From Planctobacterium sp965279005 (GTDB lineage Bacteria > Pseudomonadota > Gammaproteobacteria > Enterobacterales > Alteromonadaceae), in assembly GCA_965279005.1 (NCBI GenBank), contig CBDIHK010000009.1, positions 1 to 64,000 on the forward strand: a stretch of DNA of 64,000 nucleotides, in the 5' to 3' direction. The notes under the pieces are model-generated. The model was not told the origin of the DNA. It saw nothing but the letters and a program-made list of their open reading frames with translations, and did no database searches. The translations under genes and the position numbers were made by a program. This document shows, piece by piece, positions 25,762 to 34,413 of this stretch. The stretch's first letter is position 1. The number at the start of each line of letters is the position of its first letter.

Positions 25762-26388
25762 TTACGCTGCCAAAGCTTTCTTGGCAGCAGTTTCTGTTGC
25801 CGGCATTGGGATAAAACCAGGTAAGGATTCAACGCGCTCCAACCAAGCAGATACTGTAGGAAATTCAGACAAGTCGATACCCCCTTCTGGGGCATGCGCG
25901 GTATACGTATACATGGCAATATCAGCAATGGTGGCATGGTCAGACACAAACCAGTCTCTACCTGACAAATGCTGTTCCATTATATGCAGCAGTTCAGCTG
26001 AGGCTTTTTGTAGCTCTGCCAAATCATAAGGGGCACCAAATACTTCCACCAAGCGTGCACGGGCAGGCCCCAGGGACAGCTCTTTTGTTGCTTTGGATAA
26101 CCATATTTGGATTTGGGCGGCCACGGCAGCATCGTTTGGATACCATTTGTTGCTAATATCGTATTTGCTGGCCAGGTATACCAAAATGGCATTGGAGTCG
26201 AATAGGGTGACGTCACTATCTTCAAGCGTGGGCACTTGGCCAAAAGGATTTTTTTGTAAGTATTCAGGTTCTTTGTGGGCACCGTTGAGCAGGTCGACCG
26301 GAATGATCGTTGTTTGTAGGCCTAGTATGTTGGCAAATAGGCGAACCCTGTGGGCATGGCCAGATAGTTCTAAGTCGTAAAGTTTCAT
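25762..26388 (-). CDS. glutathione S-transferase
   Basis: The open frame begins far upstream, across the LysR start, but the ATG at 26388 with GAGGAC before it starts a normal 208-residue GST. The N-terminal thioredoxin-fold part is M-K-L-Y-D-L-E-L-S-G-H-A-H-R-V, with N-P-F-G-Q-V-P-T-L (cis-Pro) and L-F-D-S-N-A-I-L-V-Y-L (the glutathione-binding D-S). The all-helical C-terminal domain has V-S-D-H-A-T-I-A-D-I-A-M-Y with the N-cap Asp. It conjugates glutathione to electrophiles or reduces peroxides. Divergent from a LysR gene with 124 bases between the starts, so that LysR is its probable regulator. Confidence 0.94.
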   Translation of the reverse strand: MKLYDLELSGHAHRVRLFANILGLQTTIIPVDLLNGAHKEPEYLQKNPFGQVPTLEDSDVTLFDSNAILVYLASKYDISNKWYPNDAAVAAQIQIWLSKATKELSLGPARARLVEVFGAPYDLAELQKASAELLHIMEQHLSGRDWFVSDHATIADIAMYTYTAHAPEGGIDLSEFPTVSAWLERVESLPGFIPMPATETAAKKALAA

Positions 26389-26512
26389 AATAATGTCCTC
26401 ATAATCGAATTGAAGGGGCGTTTCAGCCGACGTATTTACTTTACTATTGTGCAATTCGTGGATAAATGCGTTAATTATGGAATCACTATCCATAAAATGT
26501 TGATAATCGGCC

Positions 26513-27406
26513 ATGGACAAGATTGATACGATGCGGGTATTTGTAGCTGTAGCACGCCACAGATCGTTTACTAGTGCGGCGTCGGAACTGGATTTGGCAG
26601 TGCAAACCGTCAGCAAGTACGTTAAGTCACTTGAAGACCGTTTGGATGTGCAGCTTTTTGACCGGACCACGCGCCGGGTTAGCTTAAATGAAACCGGTAA
26701 AGCATATTTTGAGTATTGCGTCGGCTTACTGGAACAGTTCGAAGAAGTTGAAAATGCCATTAAATCTCAACACAGCTCGCCCAGGGGCAAAGTCCGCTTA
26801 ACCGCGCCAACTGCGTTTGGCGAGCTGCACCTGGTTCCGGCCTTGGCCAAATTCCAGCAGCGTTACCCCCAAATCAAGATTGATTTGGATCTTAGCAACC
26901 GAAAAGTGGCCTTGGTTGAAGAAGGGTTTGACATGGCGATCCGCATTGGCGATTTAGCCAGTTCGAGTTTGGTGGCGAAGAAGCTTGTATCTATGCGGGT
27001 TTGCGTGTGCGCCAGTCCAAGCTATCTCAAAAGCCGAGGTAGGCCAGGGTCACCGCAGGAGCTGGGCGAGCACAATTGTTTGGTAGATGCCAATTTCAGG
27101 CACGGTAAATCCTGGCCATTTAAAGTCGATGGCGAACTAATAAAGGTAGATGTCAATGGCAACTTCCAGGGCAACTCGCCGCGTTCAATAAGGCAGATGG
27201 CGCTGGCTGGAATCGGGATTGGCATGTGTCCGATGTATGTTATCAGCCATGACCTATTGGCTGGAAAGCTTGAGCTATTATTTGAACAATACGAAGCTTA
27301 CGATTTCGGCGTATTTGCCCTCTACCCCCATCGGCAGCACCTGTCTAACAGGGTTAGGTTGTTAGTGGATTTTTTAGCGCAGCAATTCCGGCAATTACCT
27401 CAATAA
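26513..27406 (+). CDS. LysR-family transcriptional regulator
   Basis: A 297-residue LysR regulator. The N-terminal winged helix-turn-helix is clear (M-R-V-F-V-A-V-A-R-H-R-S-F-T-S-A-A-S-E-L and V-S-K-Y-V-K-S-L-E-D-R-L), with L-F-D-R-T-T-R-R-V-S-L. The rest is the effector-binding domain (G-K-V-R-L-T-A-P, D-L-D-L-S-N-R-K-V). Divergent orientation next to the GST gene suggests control of that gene and possibly the ferredoxin-reductase fusion behind it. ATG at 26513 gives the usual N-terminus. Effector unknown. Confidence 0.95.
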   Translation: MDKIDTMRVFVAVARHRSFTSAASELDLAVQTVSKYVKSLEDRLDVQLFDRTTRRVSLNETGKAYFEYCVGLLEQFEEVENAIKSQHSSPRGKVRLTAPTAFGELHLVPALAKFQQRYPQIKIDLDLSNRKVALVEEGFDMAIRIGDLASSSLVAKKLVSMRVCVCASPSYLKSRGRPGSPQELGEHNCLVDANFRHGKSWPFKVDGELIKVDVNGNFQGNSPRSIRQMALAGIGIGMCPMYVISHDLLAGKLELLFEQYEAYDFGVFALYPHRQHLSNRVRLLVDFLAQQFRQLPQ

Positions 27407-27445
27407 TAGGCTAGTCTTAAATTATCCGAACCGCTTGAATTGTTT

Positions 27446-28117
27446 ATGCAGCGCCTCTTTTTATTACTGCTGGTTTTTCATTTTAAAGTATACGCAGGGT
27501 TTACCGCTGACATTACCTTAAGCAACGACTATCTATTTAATGGCGTTACCCAGACGCAAAAAGACCCAGCGTTGCAGATGGGGGTGAATTATCAAATAAA
27601 CCAAAGCTGGTACCTAGGGGCTTGGACATCCAATGTAGATTTTGGCACCGGCACTGACCTTGAATTGGATTTTTATACCGGTTATGCATGGTCGTTGCAG
27701 GACGGTGTTGCGCTAGATATTGGGGTGGCTGAATATACCTACCACGGCGACGGCAGCGCGTCGGATATCAACTATACCGAATTTTATTTTAGTGCTTCGC
27801 AGAGCGGTTATACTGCGAAAGTGTTTTATGCGCCGGACTATGCTGGCACGGGCGCGGGGCATGTTATTGTTGACCTGTCTAGAAGTTGGCAGGTGCATTC
27901 TGGCTGGGGGTTAAACGCTGGTGTCGCGTACTCCAAAAGCTTGGATAGTGAAGACTTCACTTGGAGTGAAGGAGATAGTGATTATCTCTATGGTTTTGTC
28001 ACTGCCAGCAAACAACTATTTGGCTTTGACTTGAGCTTTGGGCTACATGCGTTGAATGAGGATAGTTTGGAAGGCAGTACTTTCCTCTTGGCTGTAAGTA
28101 GAAGCTTAGAGTTTTAA
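27446..28117 (+). CDS. TIGR02001-type outer-membrane beta-barrel protein
   Basis: The ATG at 27446 is preferred to a TTG at 27440. A signal peptide (MQRLFLLLLVFHFKVYAG) leads into F-T-A-D-I-T-L-S-N-D-Y-L-F-N-G-V-T-Q-T, the hallmark of the TIGR02001/TorF-like family, and then amphipathic beta strands ending in a final aromatic (S-L-E-F), the signature of an outer-membrane barrel. Family members are small porin-like proteins of unclear function. It lies 39 bases after the LysR stop on the same strand. Confidence 0.87.
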   Translation: MQRLFLLLLVFHFKVYAGFTADITLSNDYLFNGVTQTQKDPALQMGVNYQINQSWYLGAWTSNVDFGTGTDLELDFYTGYAWSLQDGVALDIGVAEYTYHGDGSASDINYTEFYFSASQSGYTAKVFYAPDYAGTGAGHVIVDLSRSWQVHSGWGLNAGVAYSKSLDSEDFTWSEGDSDYLYGFVTASKQLFGFDLSFGLHALNEDSLEGSTFLLAVSRSLEF

Positions 28118-28213
28118 TCGTTTCAAGGAGCACTTGGTATTTTTACAATCAGCGGTATAGCTACAGGGAATAAGCAACATGCGTCAAACAAGTGCAAGCA
28201 TATACTGTGTTGC

Positions 28214-29119
28214 TTGCTGGGGGTTGTGATTCTATTACACGGCAGTGCAGTTGTTGCTGCGCCAGTGTCAGTGTTCGTAGATATTGACGGTGAGCAAAGA
28301 GAAATCGTAGGCAGTCGCAGTCGCGCTGGTGGGTATTTGTTCAACTCAGGCGCAGAAAAAAATATAACATTAGCCACCCTTAATTGGGCTCCCTATATTG
28401 CTGAAGACATTTGTGGCCAGGGCTGGGTGCAGCAGCTGGTTGTCGCAGCGTTAGTAAAGCAAAACTATTCAGTGGAAGTGTTTTTCTTGCCTTGGAAGCG
28501 GGCGGTTGCGATGGCGGAGACGGGCAAAGTTGATGCGTTGTTTCCCGAATATACCATTGCTCCTAATGCGCCATCGGATATTGTTAAAAACAAGAAACGC
28601 TTGGATATGCTAATGTTGTCAGAACCCTTTCCTGGTGGCTCTGTGGTGTTTTGGCGGCGCAAGGGCAGTGGCATTGAGTTTGATGGCAATCTATTGGCGT
28701 TAAAGAATGTCGCCATAGGGGTGGTAGCCGGGTATGAAAATACGCCTGAGTTTGACGCTTTAATGGAACAGCGTTATTTCGCAATCAATAGTGCAGTGGA
28801 TGATTGGTTTAACGTAAGAATGTTGTACAACGGTAGGATCGACCTAATCGTAGGCGATCCGCTAGTGCTAACCCATGCGGTAAGGGCTAATTTGCCCATG
28901 AACCAAGCTCAAAAGTATTTGGACGCATTGGAAACGGTTGAGCCGCACCTGGCAGAACATCCGTTGTTCTTAGCGTTTTCTAAGTCAGTTACGGGATTTG
29001 AAAGCAAGTTGGAAGATTTCAATAGTGCTATCTACACCATGAGGGAGACTGGTGAAATAGAACGGATCCGAAATAAGTACCAGGATCTGGCCCATCTTAC
29101 CCAGTCATGCCAGCCTTAG
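28214..29119 (+). CDS. periplasmic solute-binding protein (SBP_bac_3-like)
   Basis: The ~301-residue product resembles family 3 amino-acid-type binding proteins: L-A-T-L-N-W-A-P-Y-I as the first strand, W-K-R-A-V-A-M-A-E-T-G-K-V-D-A-L-F-P-E, V-A-I-G-V-V-A-G-Y-E and G-R-I-D-L-I-V-G-D. No permease is next to it, so it may serve signalling rather than transport. The start is unclear: TTG at 28214 yields a signal peptide without a basic N-region. The frame is open back to 28118, includes a more typical N-region (N-K-C-K-H-I-L-C-C-L-L), and an AAGGAG lies at 28125-28130, but no ATG, GTG or TTG is in frame there. Confidence 0.78.
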   Translation: MLGVVILLHGSAVVAAPVSVFVDIDGEQREIVGSRSRAGGYLFNSGAEKNITLATLNWAPYIAEDICGQGWVQQLVVAALVKQNYSVEVFFLPWKRAVAMAETGKVDALFPEYTIAPNAPSDIVKNKKRLDMLMLSEPFPGGSVVFWRRKGSGIEFDGNLLALKNVAIGVVAGYENTPEFDALMEQRYFAINSAVDDWFNVRMLYNGRIDLIVGDPLVLTHAVRANLPMNQAQKYLDALETVEPHLAEHPLFLAFSKSVTGFESKLEDFNSAIYTMRETGEIERIRNKYQDLAHLTQSCQP

Positions 29120-29206
29120 GGTTAACCATAGCCATCAATACACTGTCGCCGTTTTGCCATAATTAAGTAGTATTATGTTGTCACTAGTCCGCGTTGAGGC
29201 TTGCCA

Positions 29207-30841
29207 TTGCATTTACCTAAAAGTACCCGAGACAATTTGCGATTCCTGCTAGCCGAAGTAGTTTCGCAGCTAAAGCACCTCATCAGTTATTTTGAAACCG
29301 AATCCATCTCAACGGCGCAACGTTTATTGGATCGAAGCGGCTATGCCTATAATTTGATGTTGCGTATCCAAAACAGTTGCACACTGCACATTTCCCAAAA
29401 CCGGCAAGCCGATACCATGACCCTGAGGGCATTGTCTTCCATTGCTACAGATTTGGAACGTATTGTAGAGTTGGCCCGCGAATGTATTCATCAGTTAGGT
29501 TATTTAAGGGATAGCCACAAACTGGATCTATTGGTTTATGTACCTTTGTTGAAGCAGGTTTATAAAAGCGTGTATCTGGTTGAAACCGCTTTGCTGTGCA
29601 ACGACACCCAGCTGGCGTTGAAGCTTGGGCGCACCGAAAACAAACTGGATAAAAGCTATAAAAAGCTGTTGAAGAAATACACCAAGAAACTTAAAAACAA
29701 AGAGTATACCGATGACCTTGTGACAGGATTATTTGTGGCCCACACAATAGAGCAAATGGGCGACATGTTACTCAATATCAGCGAGTCGATTATTTCCAGC
29801 AATATTGGCCAGCCAATGGAGCTGCAGCGCTTTGAGTCGTTACAAAACACTTTGAATAGTTGGCTGGACACTGGTGAAATCGCTGATTTGGAAATCAAAC
29901 CTGTTGCGGAAACCCGTTCTGGCAGCGGAATTAAGTCAGTCAATGTCACCGATACCAATAACGACCAACGGTTAGCCATTTATAAAGAAGGTAAAAAACG
30001 CAAGCTAAAAGAAGAGTATCAAGGTGTGGAGTCTTGGCATCAAATCTATCCAGGCATCGCCCCAGAGATCTTCACCTACCAGAAGGACGGCGATTCGGCA
30101 GCATTACTCATTGAGCACCTTCAGGGGGTGACCTTTGAGCAATTGTTAATGCAAAATAATAGGGCGATGCGTGAGGCCGCGACTAAGGCATTGCGCAAAA
30201 CCTTGTTTTCAATTTGGGATGAAACCCGCCAAACACAAGGCTCCCAAGCCAGTTTTGTGGCGCAAATTAGGCAACGTTTACCGGATATCTATAATATCCA
30301 TCCATATTTCCGGCAACCTGATAGCAAGGTCGGGGATTTGCCCGTTCCAGGCATAGAGTCATTATTGCAAGCTGCAGAAAAAGTCGAAGCGGGCTTGCCC
30401 GCTCCGTTTTATGTCTATATCCATGGTGACTTCAACCTGGACAATATTATTTTTGATCCTGAGACGGGGCGGATTAATTTTATCGATTTACACCGTTCCA
30501 CCTACAGTGATTATGTCCAAGATGTATCTGTGTATATGGTGTCCAACTACCGATTGCAAGTATTGGATAACCCTACTAGAAGGCGCATTTTTGAACAAAT
30601 ACGGGCGGCTTATTTGTTTGCGAGGAAATATGCGAAGCGGAATAACGATGAGTTTTTTGAAGCTCGACTGGCCTTAGGGCTAGCGCGATCCTTGGTGACA
30701 TCTACTCGATTTATCTTAGACAAAACACTGTCTAAGAAAATGTTCCTTAGGGCGGTGTATTTGTTGCAATCCTTGATTCAAACGAAACCTTCAAGGTTAG
30801 CTGAATACCGATTACTAATTGAGGATCTTTTTTATGGGTAA
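29207..30841 (+). CDS. PhoU-like/aminoglycoside-phosphotransferase fusion, GAK locus
   Basis: TTG at 29207 is chosen since GAGG at 29196-29199 is seven bases upstream; a TTG at 29201 is too close. The N-terminal ~215 residues are helical and PhoU-like (L-R-A-L-S-S-I-A-T-D-L-E-R-I-V-E-L-A, H-T-I-E-Q-M-G-D-M-L-L-N-I-S-E-S-I-I, the E/D-x-x-x-D metal pattern). The C-terminal ~300 residues are a small-molecule kinase of the APH/choline-kinase fold: Y-I-H-G-D-F-N-L-D-N-I-I-F-D carries the catalytic Asp and Mg-binding Asn, and I-N-F-I-D-L-H-R-S the DFG-like Asp. This domain pairing is unusual. First gene of the seven-gene unit, overlapping the next by eight bases. The substrate is unknown. Confidence 0.87.
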   Translation: MHLPKSTRDNLRFLLAEVVSQLKHLISYFETESISTAQRLLDRSGYAYNLMLRIQNSCTLHISQNRQADTMTLRALSSIATDLERIVELARECIHQLGYLRDSHKLDLLVYVPLLKQVYKSVYLVETALLCNDTQLALKLGRTENKLDKSYKKLLKKYTKKLKNKEYTDDLVTGLFVAHTIEQMGDMLLNISESIISSNIGQPMELQRFESLQNTLNSWLDTGEIADLEIKPVAETRSGSGIKSVNVTDTNNDQRLAIYKEGKKRKLKEEYQGVESWHQIYPGIAPEIFTYQKDGDSAALLIEHLQGVTFEQLLMQNNRAMREAATKALRKTLFSIWDETRQTQGSQASFVAQIRQRLPDIYNIHPYFRQPDSKVGDLPVPGIESLLQAAEKVEAGLPAPFYVYIHGDFNLDNIIFDPETGRINFIDLHRSTYSDYVQDVSVYMVSNYRLQVLDNPTRRRIFEQIRAAYLFARKYAKRNNDEFFEARLALGLARSLVTSTRFILDKTLSKKMFLRAVYLLQSLIQTKPSRLAEYRLLIEDLFYG

Positions 30842-31730
30842 ACTGCAAATCGGCGTAGTTGGTATCCCCGGCAAGTGGTCGACTGAGGTATTGGCCGATG
30901 CGGTAGAGCGGAGCACGGGGTTTCGCCTGGTCATAGATATGGCTAAGGTCAGTTTGGATTTGACGGATTTAAGCTTGCACTATCAGGGGATCAATTTATG
31001 CGATCTAGACGCCATTTTAGTTAAAAAGATACATTCGGAGTATTCCCCCCATACCCTTGACCGGCTTGAAATGCTGCGCATTGCTGAGGCAAAAGGCGTT
31101 CAAGTGATGAGTCCGGCCGTCAATATATTGAGGCTTATCGATCGTTTAAGCTGCACAGTCACTTTGCGCGAGCACAATATCCCCATGCCGGATACTGTTG
31201 TTACGGAAGATATAGGGCATGCACTTGCTGCGGTAAAGCGTTTTGGTAGTGCAGTGCTGAAACCCTTGTATTCAACTAAAGCCCGCGGCATGACTCTGTT
31301 GGATGGTAGCCACCCTGATGGGCAGCTGGTTACCCAATTAAAAGCCTTTGCCGTTAATAACCCCGTATTGTATATCCAAAAAAAGCTAGATTTGCCCGGC
31401 AAAGACTTGGGTATGGTGTTTTTGGGAGGCCAGTATATCGGGGCCTATGCCCGGGTCACCCAGAATGATGCTTGGAACACCACTATCCACAGTGGCGGTA
31501 AGTATGGCGCATTCGATGCGCCGCAATCCTTGGTTGATTTGGCCTACAGGGCACAACAGCCATTCAACATGGATTTCACCACTGTTGATGTTGCTGAATC
31601 TGAGTCTGGGCCTATTGTGTTTGAAGTTTCGGCTTTTGGCGGTTTTAGGGGCTGTAAGGAAGGGCTAGGCATTGATGCTGCTGACTTATATGCCCAATAT
31701 GCGTTAAAAAAGTTTAAAGGAGTTAATTGA
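30834..31730 (+). CDS. GAK-system ATP-grasp enzyme
   Basis: The ATG at 30834, seven bases after GAGGATC and overlapping the previous stop, gives a 298-residue protein. The N-terminal domain starts K-L-Q-I-G-V-V-G-I-P-G-K-W-S. The ATP-grasp core has S-A-V-L-K-P-L-Y-S-T-K-A-R-G-M (ATP lysine and loop), L-Y-I-Q-K-K-L-D-L-P-G-K-D-L-G-M-V-F-L-G, T-I-H-S-G-G-K-Y-G and I-V-F-E-V-S-A-F-G-G-F. The metal-binding E-V-N appears as E-V-S. This fits the NCBIfam family named GAK-system ATP-grasp (TIGR04356, from memory). It is related to RimK glutamate ligases. Stop overlaps the HprK-related kinase start, so the two proteins are translationally coupled. Acceptor unknown. Confidence 0.9.
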   Translation: MGKLQIGVVGIPGKWSTEVLADAVERSTGFRLVIDMAKVSLDLTDLSLHYQGINLCDLDAILVKKIHSEYSPHTLDRLEMLRIAEAKGVQVMSPAVNILRLIDRLSCTVTLREHNIPMPDTVVTEDIGHALAAVKRFGSAVLKPLYSTKARGMTLLDGSHPDGQLVTQLKAFAVNNPVLYIQKKLDLPGKDLGMVFLGGQYIGAYARVTQNDAWNTTIHSGGKYGAFDAPQSLVDLAYRAQQPFNMDFTTVDVAESESGPIVFEVSAFGGFRGCKEGLGIDAADLYAQYALKKFKGVN

Positions 31731-32833
31731 TATTGGTTCATTCTATTGCAATGACATCGGTGTCAGCATCTGATTTGTTAATTCGCGCCGTATGTTGGCA
31801 ACCCAACCCACTGCTTCTGTGCTTTGACCAATTAGAACTTGCTATTAGGGCAAATAGCAGTGATGTGTTGGCGGGTTTAGAGCGGTATTTCCATGCATTT
31901 GTGGTTAACAGTGTCGAGGATCCTGTACCGATAGACTTGGTTGACACGCCTGCGCTTGATTTGGATATTGATTTTGTCGATTGGACTCGGGAACCCGGTA
32001 AAACAGGTCGAAAAGACACCTATGTGGATCTGGTAGATGGGCGCTTGTTACGCAAAGCCCGCACCGGCATGGTATTTTTGCAAAGCAGGGGACAACGGGT
32101 TGCTGCTGGGCCTTGCCTGGAAAACTTAAACCAGGTTATTAACTTCATCAATAGCCAATTGATGAACCAATTACAGCAACAAAATTGGCTGATCTGCCAT
32201 GCTTCAGCGGTTGCATCACCTTCCCGCTGCATCGCCTTTGCGGGATTTTCTGGCGGTGGCAAATCCACCACTATGCTGCATACATTGTCAGCCTGTACCA
32301 ATTTAGACTATGTCACCAATGATCGGCTATTCATCAAGCTCAAAGGGCAGCAAACTTTAGCGAAAGGTATTCCGAAGCAGCCAAGGGTTAACCCGGGTAC
32401 TATACTAAATAATGACAAACTCATTCCAATGTTAAGCCAAGCCCAATCTGACAGTTACCTGGCACTGGCAAAAGATGATTTATGGCAGCTGGAAGACAAA
32501 TACGACGTGGATGTGGCAGCCATGTTCGGAAGTTCCCAAAATTTGTCAGCTATACCCATTACGGATTTGATCGTTCTCAATTGGCATAGGAACGATACCT
32601 GCGATACAAAATTAACTCGAATAGATTTGCGTCAACGCCAAGATTTGTTGCCTGCAGTGATGAAATCCCCCGGCCCGTTTTATTTGGATGCACAAGGTCA
32701 TATGCAAAAAGATGGTTCAGAGCTCGATAGAAGCGCTTACCTGGACGCTCTGCAAACTGTGAATGTCATTGAAGTCACCGGCATGGTAGGTTTTGAAAAG
32801 GTAGTTGAATACTGTTTAGGGCGATTGCAATAA
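31727..32833 (+). CDS. HprK-related kinase B, GAK system
   Basis: A 368-residue protein starting with TTG at 31727 (AAAGGAG four bases upstream; TTG at 31733 is possible). Its centre matches the HprK/P-fold: I-C-H-A-S-A-V-A-S with H158, then F-A-G-F-S-G-G-G-K-S-T, a Walker A at 173-181, and Y-V-T-N-D-R-L-F with the acidic residues that bind Mg. HprK phosphorylates a serine on HPr; here no HPr is nearby, so the target is probably another protein of the locus or a small molecule. It agrees with the HprK-related kinase B family (TIGR04355) that travels with GAK ATP-grasp enzymes. It abuts the Nudix gene with no gap. Confidence 0.9.
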   Translation: MILVHSIAMTSVSASDLLIRAVCWQPNPLLLCFDQLELAIRANSSDVLAGLERYFHAFVVNSVEDPVPIDLVDTPALDLDIDFVDWTREPGKTGRKDTYVDLVDGRLLRKARTGMVFLQSRGQRVAAGPCLENLNQVINFINSQLMNQLQQQNWLICHASAVASPSRCIAFAGFSGGGKSTTMLHTLSACTNLDYVTNDRLFIKLKGQQTLAKGIPKQPRVNPGTILNNDKLIPMLSQAQSDSYLALAKDDLWQLEDKYDVDVAAMFGSSQNLSAIPITDLIVLNWHRNDTCDTKLTRIDLRQRQDLLPAVMKSPGPFYLDAQGHMQKDGSELDRSAYLDALQTVNVIEVTGMVGFEKVVEYCLGRLQ

Positions 32834-33712
32834 ATGTTATTGATACTGCCACAAAGGGATGAATTTGGCGTTAAAAACCGTAGCAAGCGCCAATTGCAGC
32901 GTTTTGGCAGCCAATTCAGTCGAAACATCAAAGGTCGCATGATCCATTGCTTGGATACAGAACCCTGCGTTTACGCCTGTGAGAAACTGGTTAAAGCCGC
33001 CGGTTTGCCAGCGCACCAAATCAATCACATAAAACTGAATTCCATAGCAGCAAAGAAATGGGATTGGCAGCACAGGTTATTGGTAATTGATGCTGTTTCC
33101 GTTCCACACTTTCTCTCTGACGAGTTGTTATTTGAGGCTGGTAATAATGCAGCCAAAAATATCCTGATCCTTCGCCACGGGCGAACCAAGTCTATCTTCG
33201 CTGATGCTTGTCAAATAATTAACGCCGGTGATTTGCCCAAAGGCTGCCCATTCCCTAATTCCAATGGCGTTGAAATACGCAAACGGCCACCTTACTACTA
33301 TAACCAGTCAGGCGTGTTACCACTTTGTCTGGATAATGGGCAAATACGGGTGTTGCTTGTGAGCTCGAGCAAAAATAAACACTGGGGGATACCCAAAGGT
33401 ATTGTTGAGCCCGGCCTTACTCCCGCCCAATCAGCATTAAATGAAGCTTTCGAAGAGGCTGGGGTTGAAGGTCAATGCTTGTCACCCTTAGGCCTCTACA
33501 GGTACCAGAAATGGGGAGCTGAGTGCCGGGTGTTGATGTTTGCAATGCAAGTGCAACGGACACTTGCCCATAGCAATTGGTTGGAAAACCATCGGCGTCG
33601 ACTTTGGTGCCCGCTCTCCAATGCTATCGGGTTAGTGCATAATTTGGCGCTAAAGAGCTTTCTTGCGGATCTGCATGAACAGCAACTTAGGCATATTGTA
33701 GGCGCAGGCTGA
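32834..33712 (+). CDS. Nudix hydrolase with degenerate histidine-phosphatase-like N-terminus
   Basis: 292 residues. The C-terminal ~140 form a Nudix domain: W-G-I-P-K-G-I-V-E-P-G, T-P-A-Q-S-A-L-N-E-A-F-E-E-A-G-V. Against the Nudix box the first Glu is Leu and the Arg is Asn (N-E-A-F-E-E), while the catalytic E-E-x-G is intact. The N-terminal ~125 residues look like a SixA-type phosphatase fold (M-L-L-I-L-P-Q-R-D-E-F, R-Q-L-Q-R-F-G-S, L-V-K-A-A-G-L-P), but with P-Q-R for the R-H-G catalytic triad, so that part would be inactive. Nudix enzymes cleave X-linked diphosphates (NDP-sugars, Ap4A, inositol pyrophosphates). Its ATG follows the kinase stop directly. Confidence 0.83.
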   Translation: MLLILPQRDEFGVKNRSKRQLQRFGSQFSRNIKGRMIHCLDTEPCVYACEKLVKAAGLPAHQINHIKLNSIAAKKWDWQHRLLVIDAVSVPHFLSDELLFEAGNNAAKNILILRHGRTKSIFADACQIINAGDLPKGCPFPNSNGVEIRKRPPYYYNQSGVLPLCLDNGQIRVLLVSSSKNKHWGIPKGIVEPGLTPAQSALNEAFEEAGVEGQCLSPLGLYRYQKWGAECRVLMFAMQVQRTLAHSNWLENHRRRLWCPLSNAIGLVHNLALKSFLADLHEQQLRHIVGAG

Positions 33713-34401
33713 TGACAATATATTGTGCCTTTATACGCCATGGCGATTATCAACAAAGGCAATCCGTGCCCAGCGCACTGCAACCTTTCCCCCTGTCTAA
33801 AAAAGGTATGCAACAAGCCAAGCAGTGTGGTGGTGAAGTCCTAATACTGGCAGAAGCACTAGGCTGCAAGCTGTATCCAAGCATTTATTCATCCACCGCT
33901 TTGCGCGCCTGGCAAACTGCGCAGATAATTGCTGAGAAAACAAGTAGCGCAGATGCCCAAATTAGCGTTCAGCAAAGCGACGCACTTTGTGAGCGTAGTG
34001 TAGGGGCTGTAGCCAATTTGACTATTGCGGAAATCGAACAGGTGTTGGAGCAGGATCCCCGATTCCAATCACCACCACCTAATTGGAAATCAAATAGTGA
34101 TTACTGTTTGCCTTTTACCGGTGCTGAATCACTCTCGCAGTCCGGTATTAGGGTAGCGACTTACGTTAAACAGACGCTGGCGCGCATCCACCAAGGCAAC
34201 AATTGGCTAGTGTTGTTTGTGGGACATGGCGCATCAATCCGACACGCTGCTTACCAGCTAGGCATAATGGCAAAAGACGAAATAGCTAAGTCGAGCATGC
34301 ACCATGCAAAACCGATAGTGTTTAAATGGCTAGATGCGCAATTTACACACGTGGCTGGTGCTTGGAAGCAACGGGCACTGAATTCCAAGTTCAGCGATTA
34401 A
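33712..34401 (+). CDS. histidine phosphatase family protein (RHG)
   Basis: A 229-residue histidine phosphatase: F-I-R-H-G-D-Y at the N-terminus supplies the phosphorylated His and Arg; P-S-I-Y-S-S-T-A-L-R-A-W-Q-T-A holds the second Arg; V-G-H-G-A-S-I-R-H supplies the second catalytic His. It resembles phosphoglycerate-mutase-like small-molecule phosphatases more than SixA. The ATG overlaps the Nudix stop by one base, so it is co-translated and may complete the Nudix reaction by removing a phosphate from its product. Substrate unknown. Confidence 0.9.
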   Translation: MTIYCAFIRHGDYQQRQSVPSALQPFPLSKKGMQQAKQCGGEVLILAEALGCKLYPSIYSSTALRAWQTAQIIAEKTSSADAQISVQQSDALCERSVGAVANLTIAEIEQVLEQDPRFQSPPPNWKSNSDYCLPFTGAESLSQSGIRVATYVKQTLARIHQGNNWLVLFVGHGASIRHAAYQLGIMAKDEIAKSSMHHAKPIVFKWLDAQFTHVAGAWKQRALNSKFSD

Positions 34402-34413
34402 GGAGTTGGGGCT

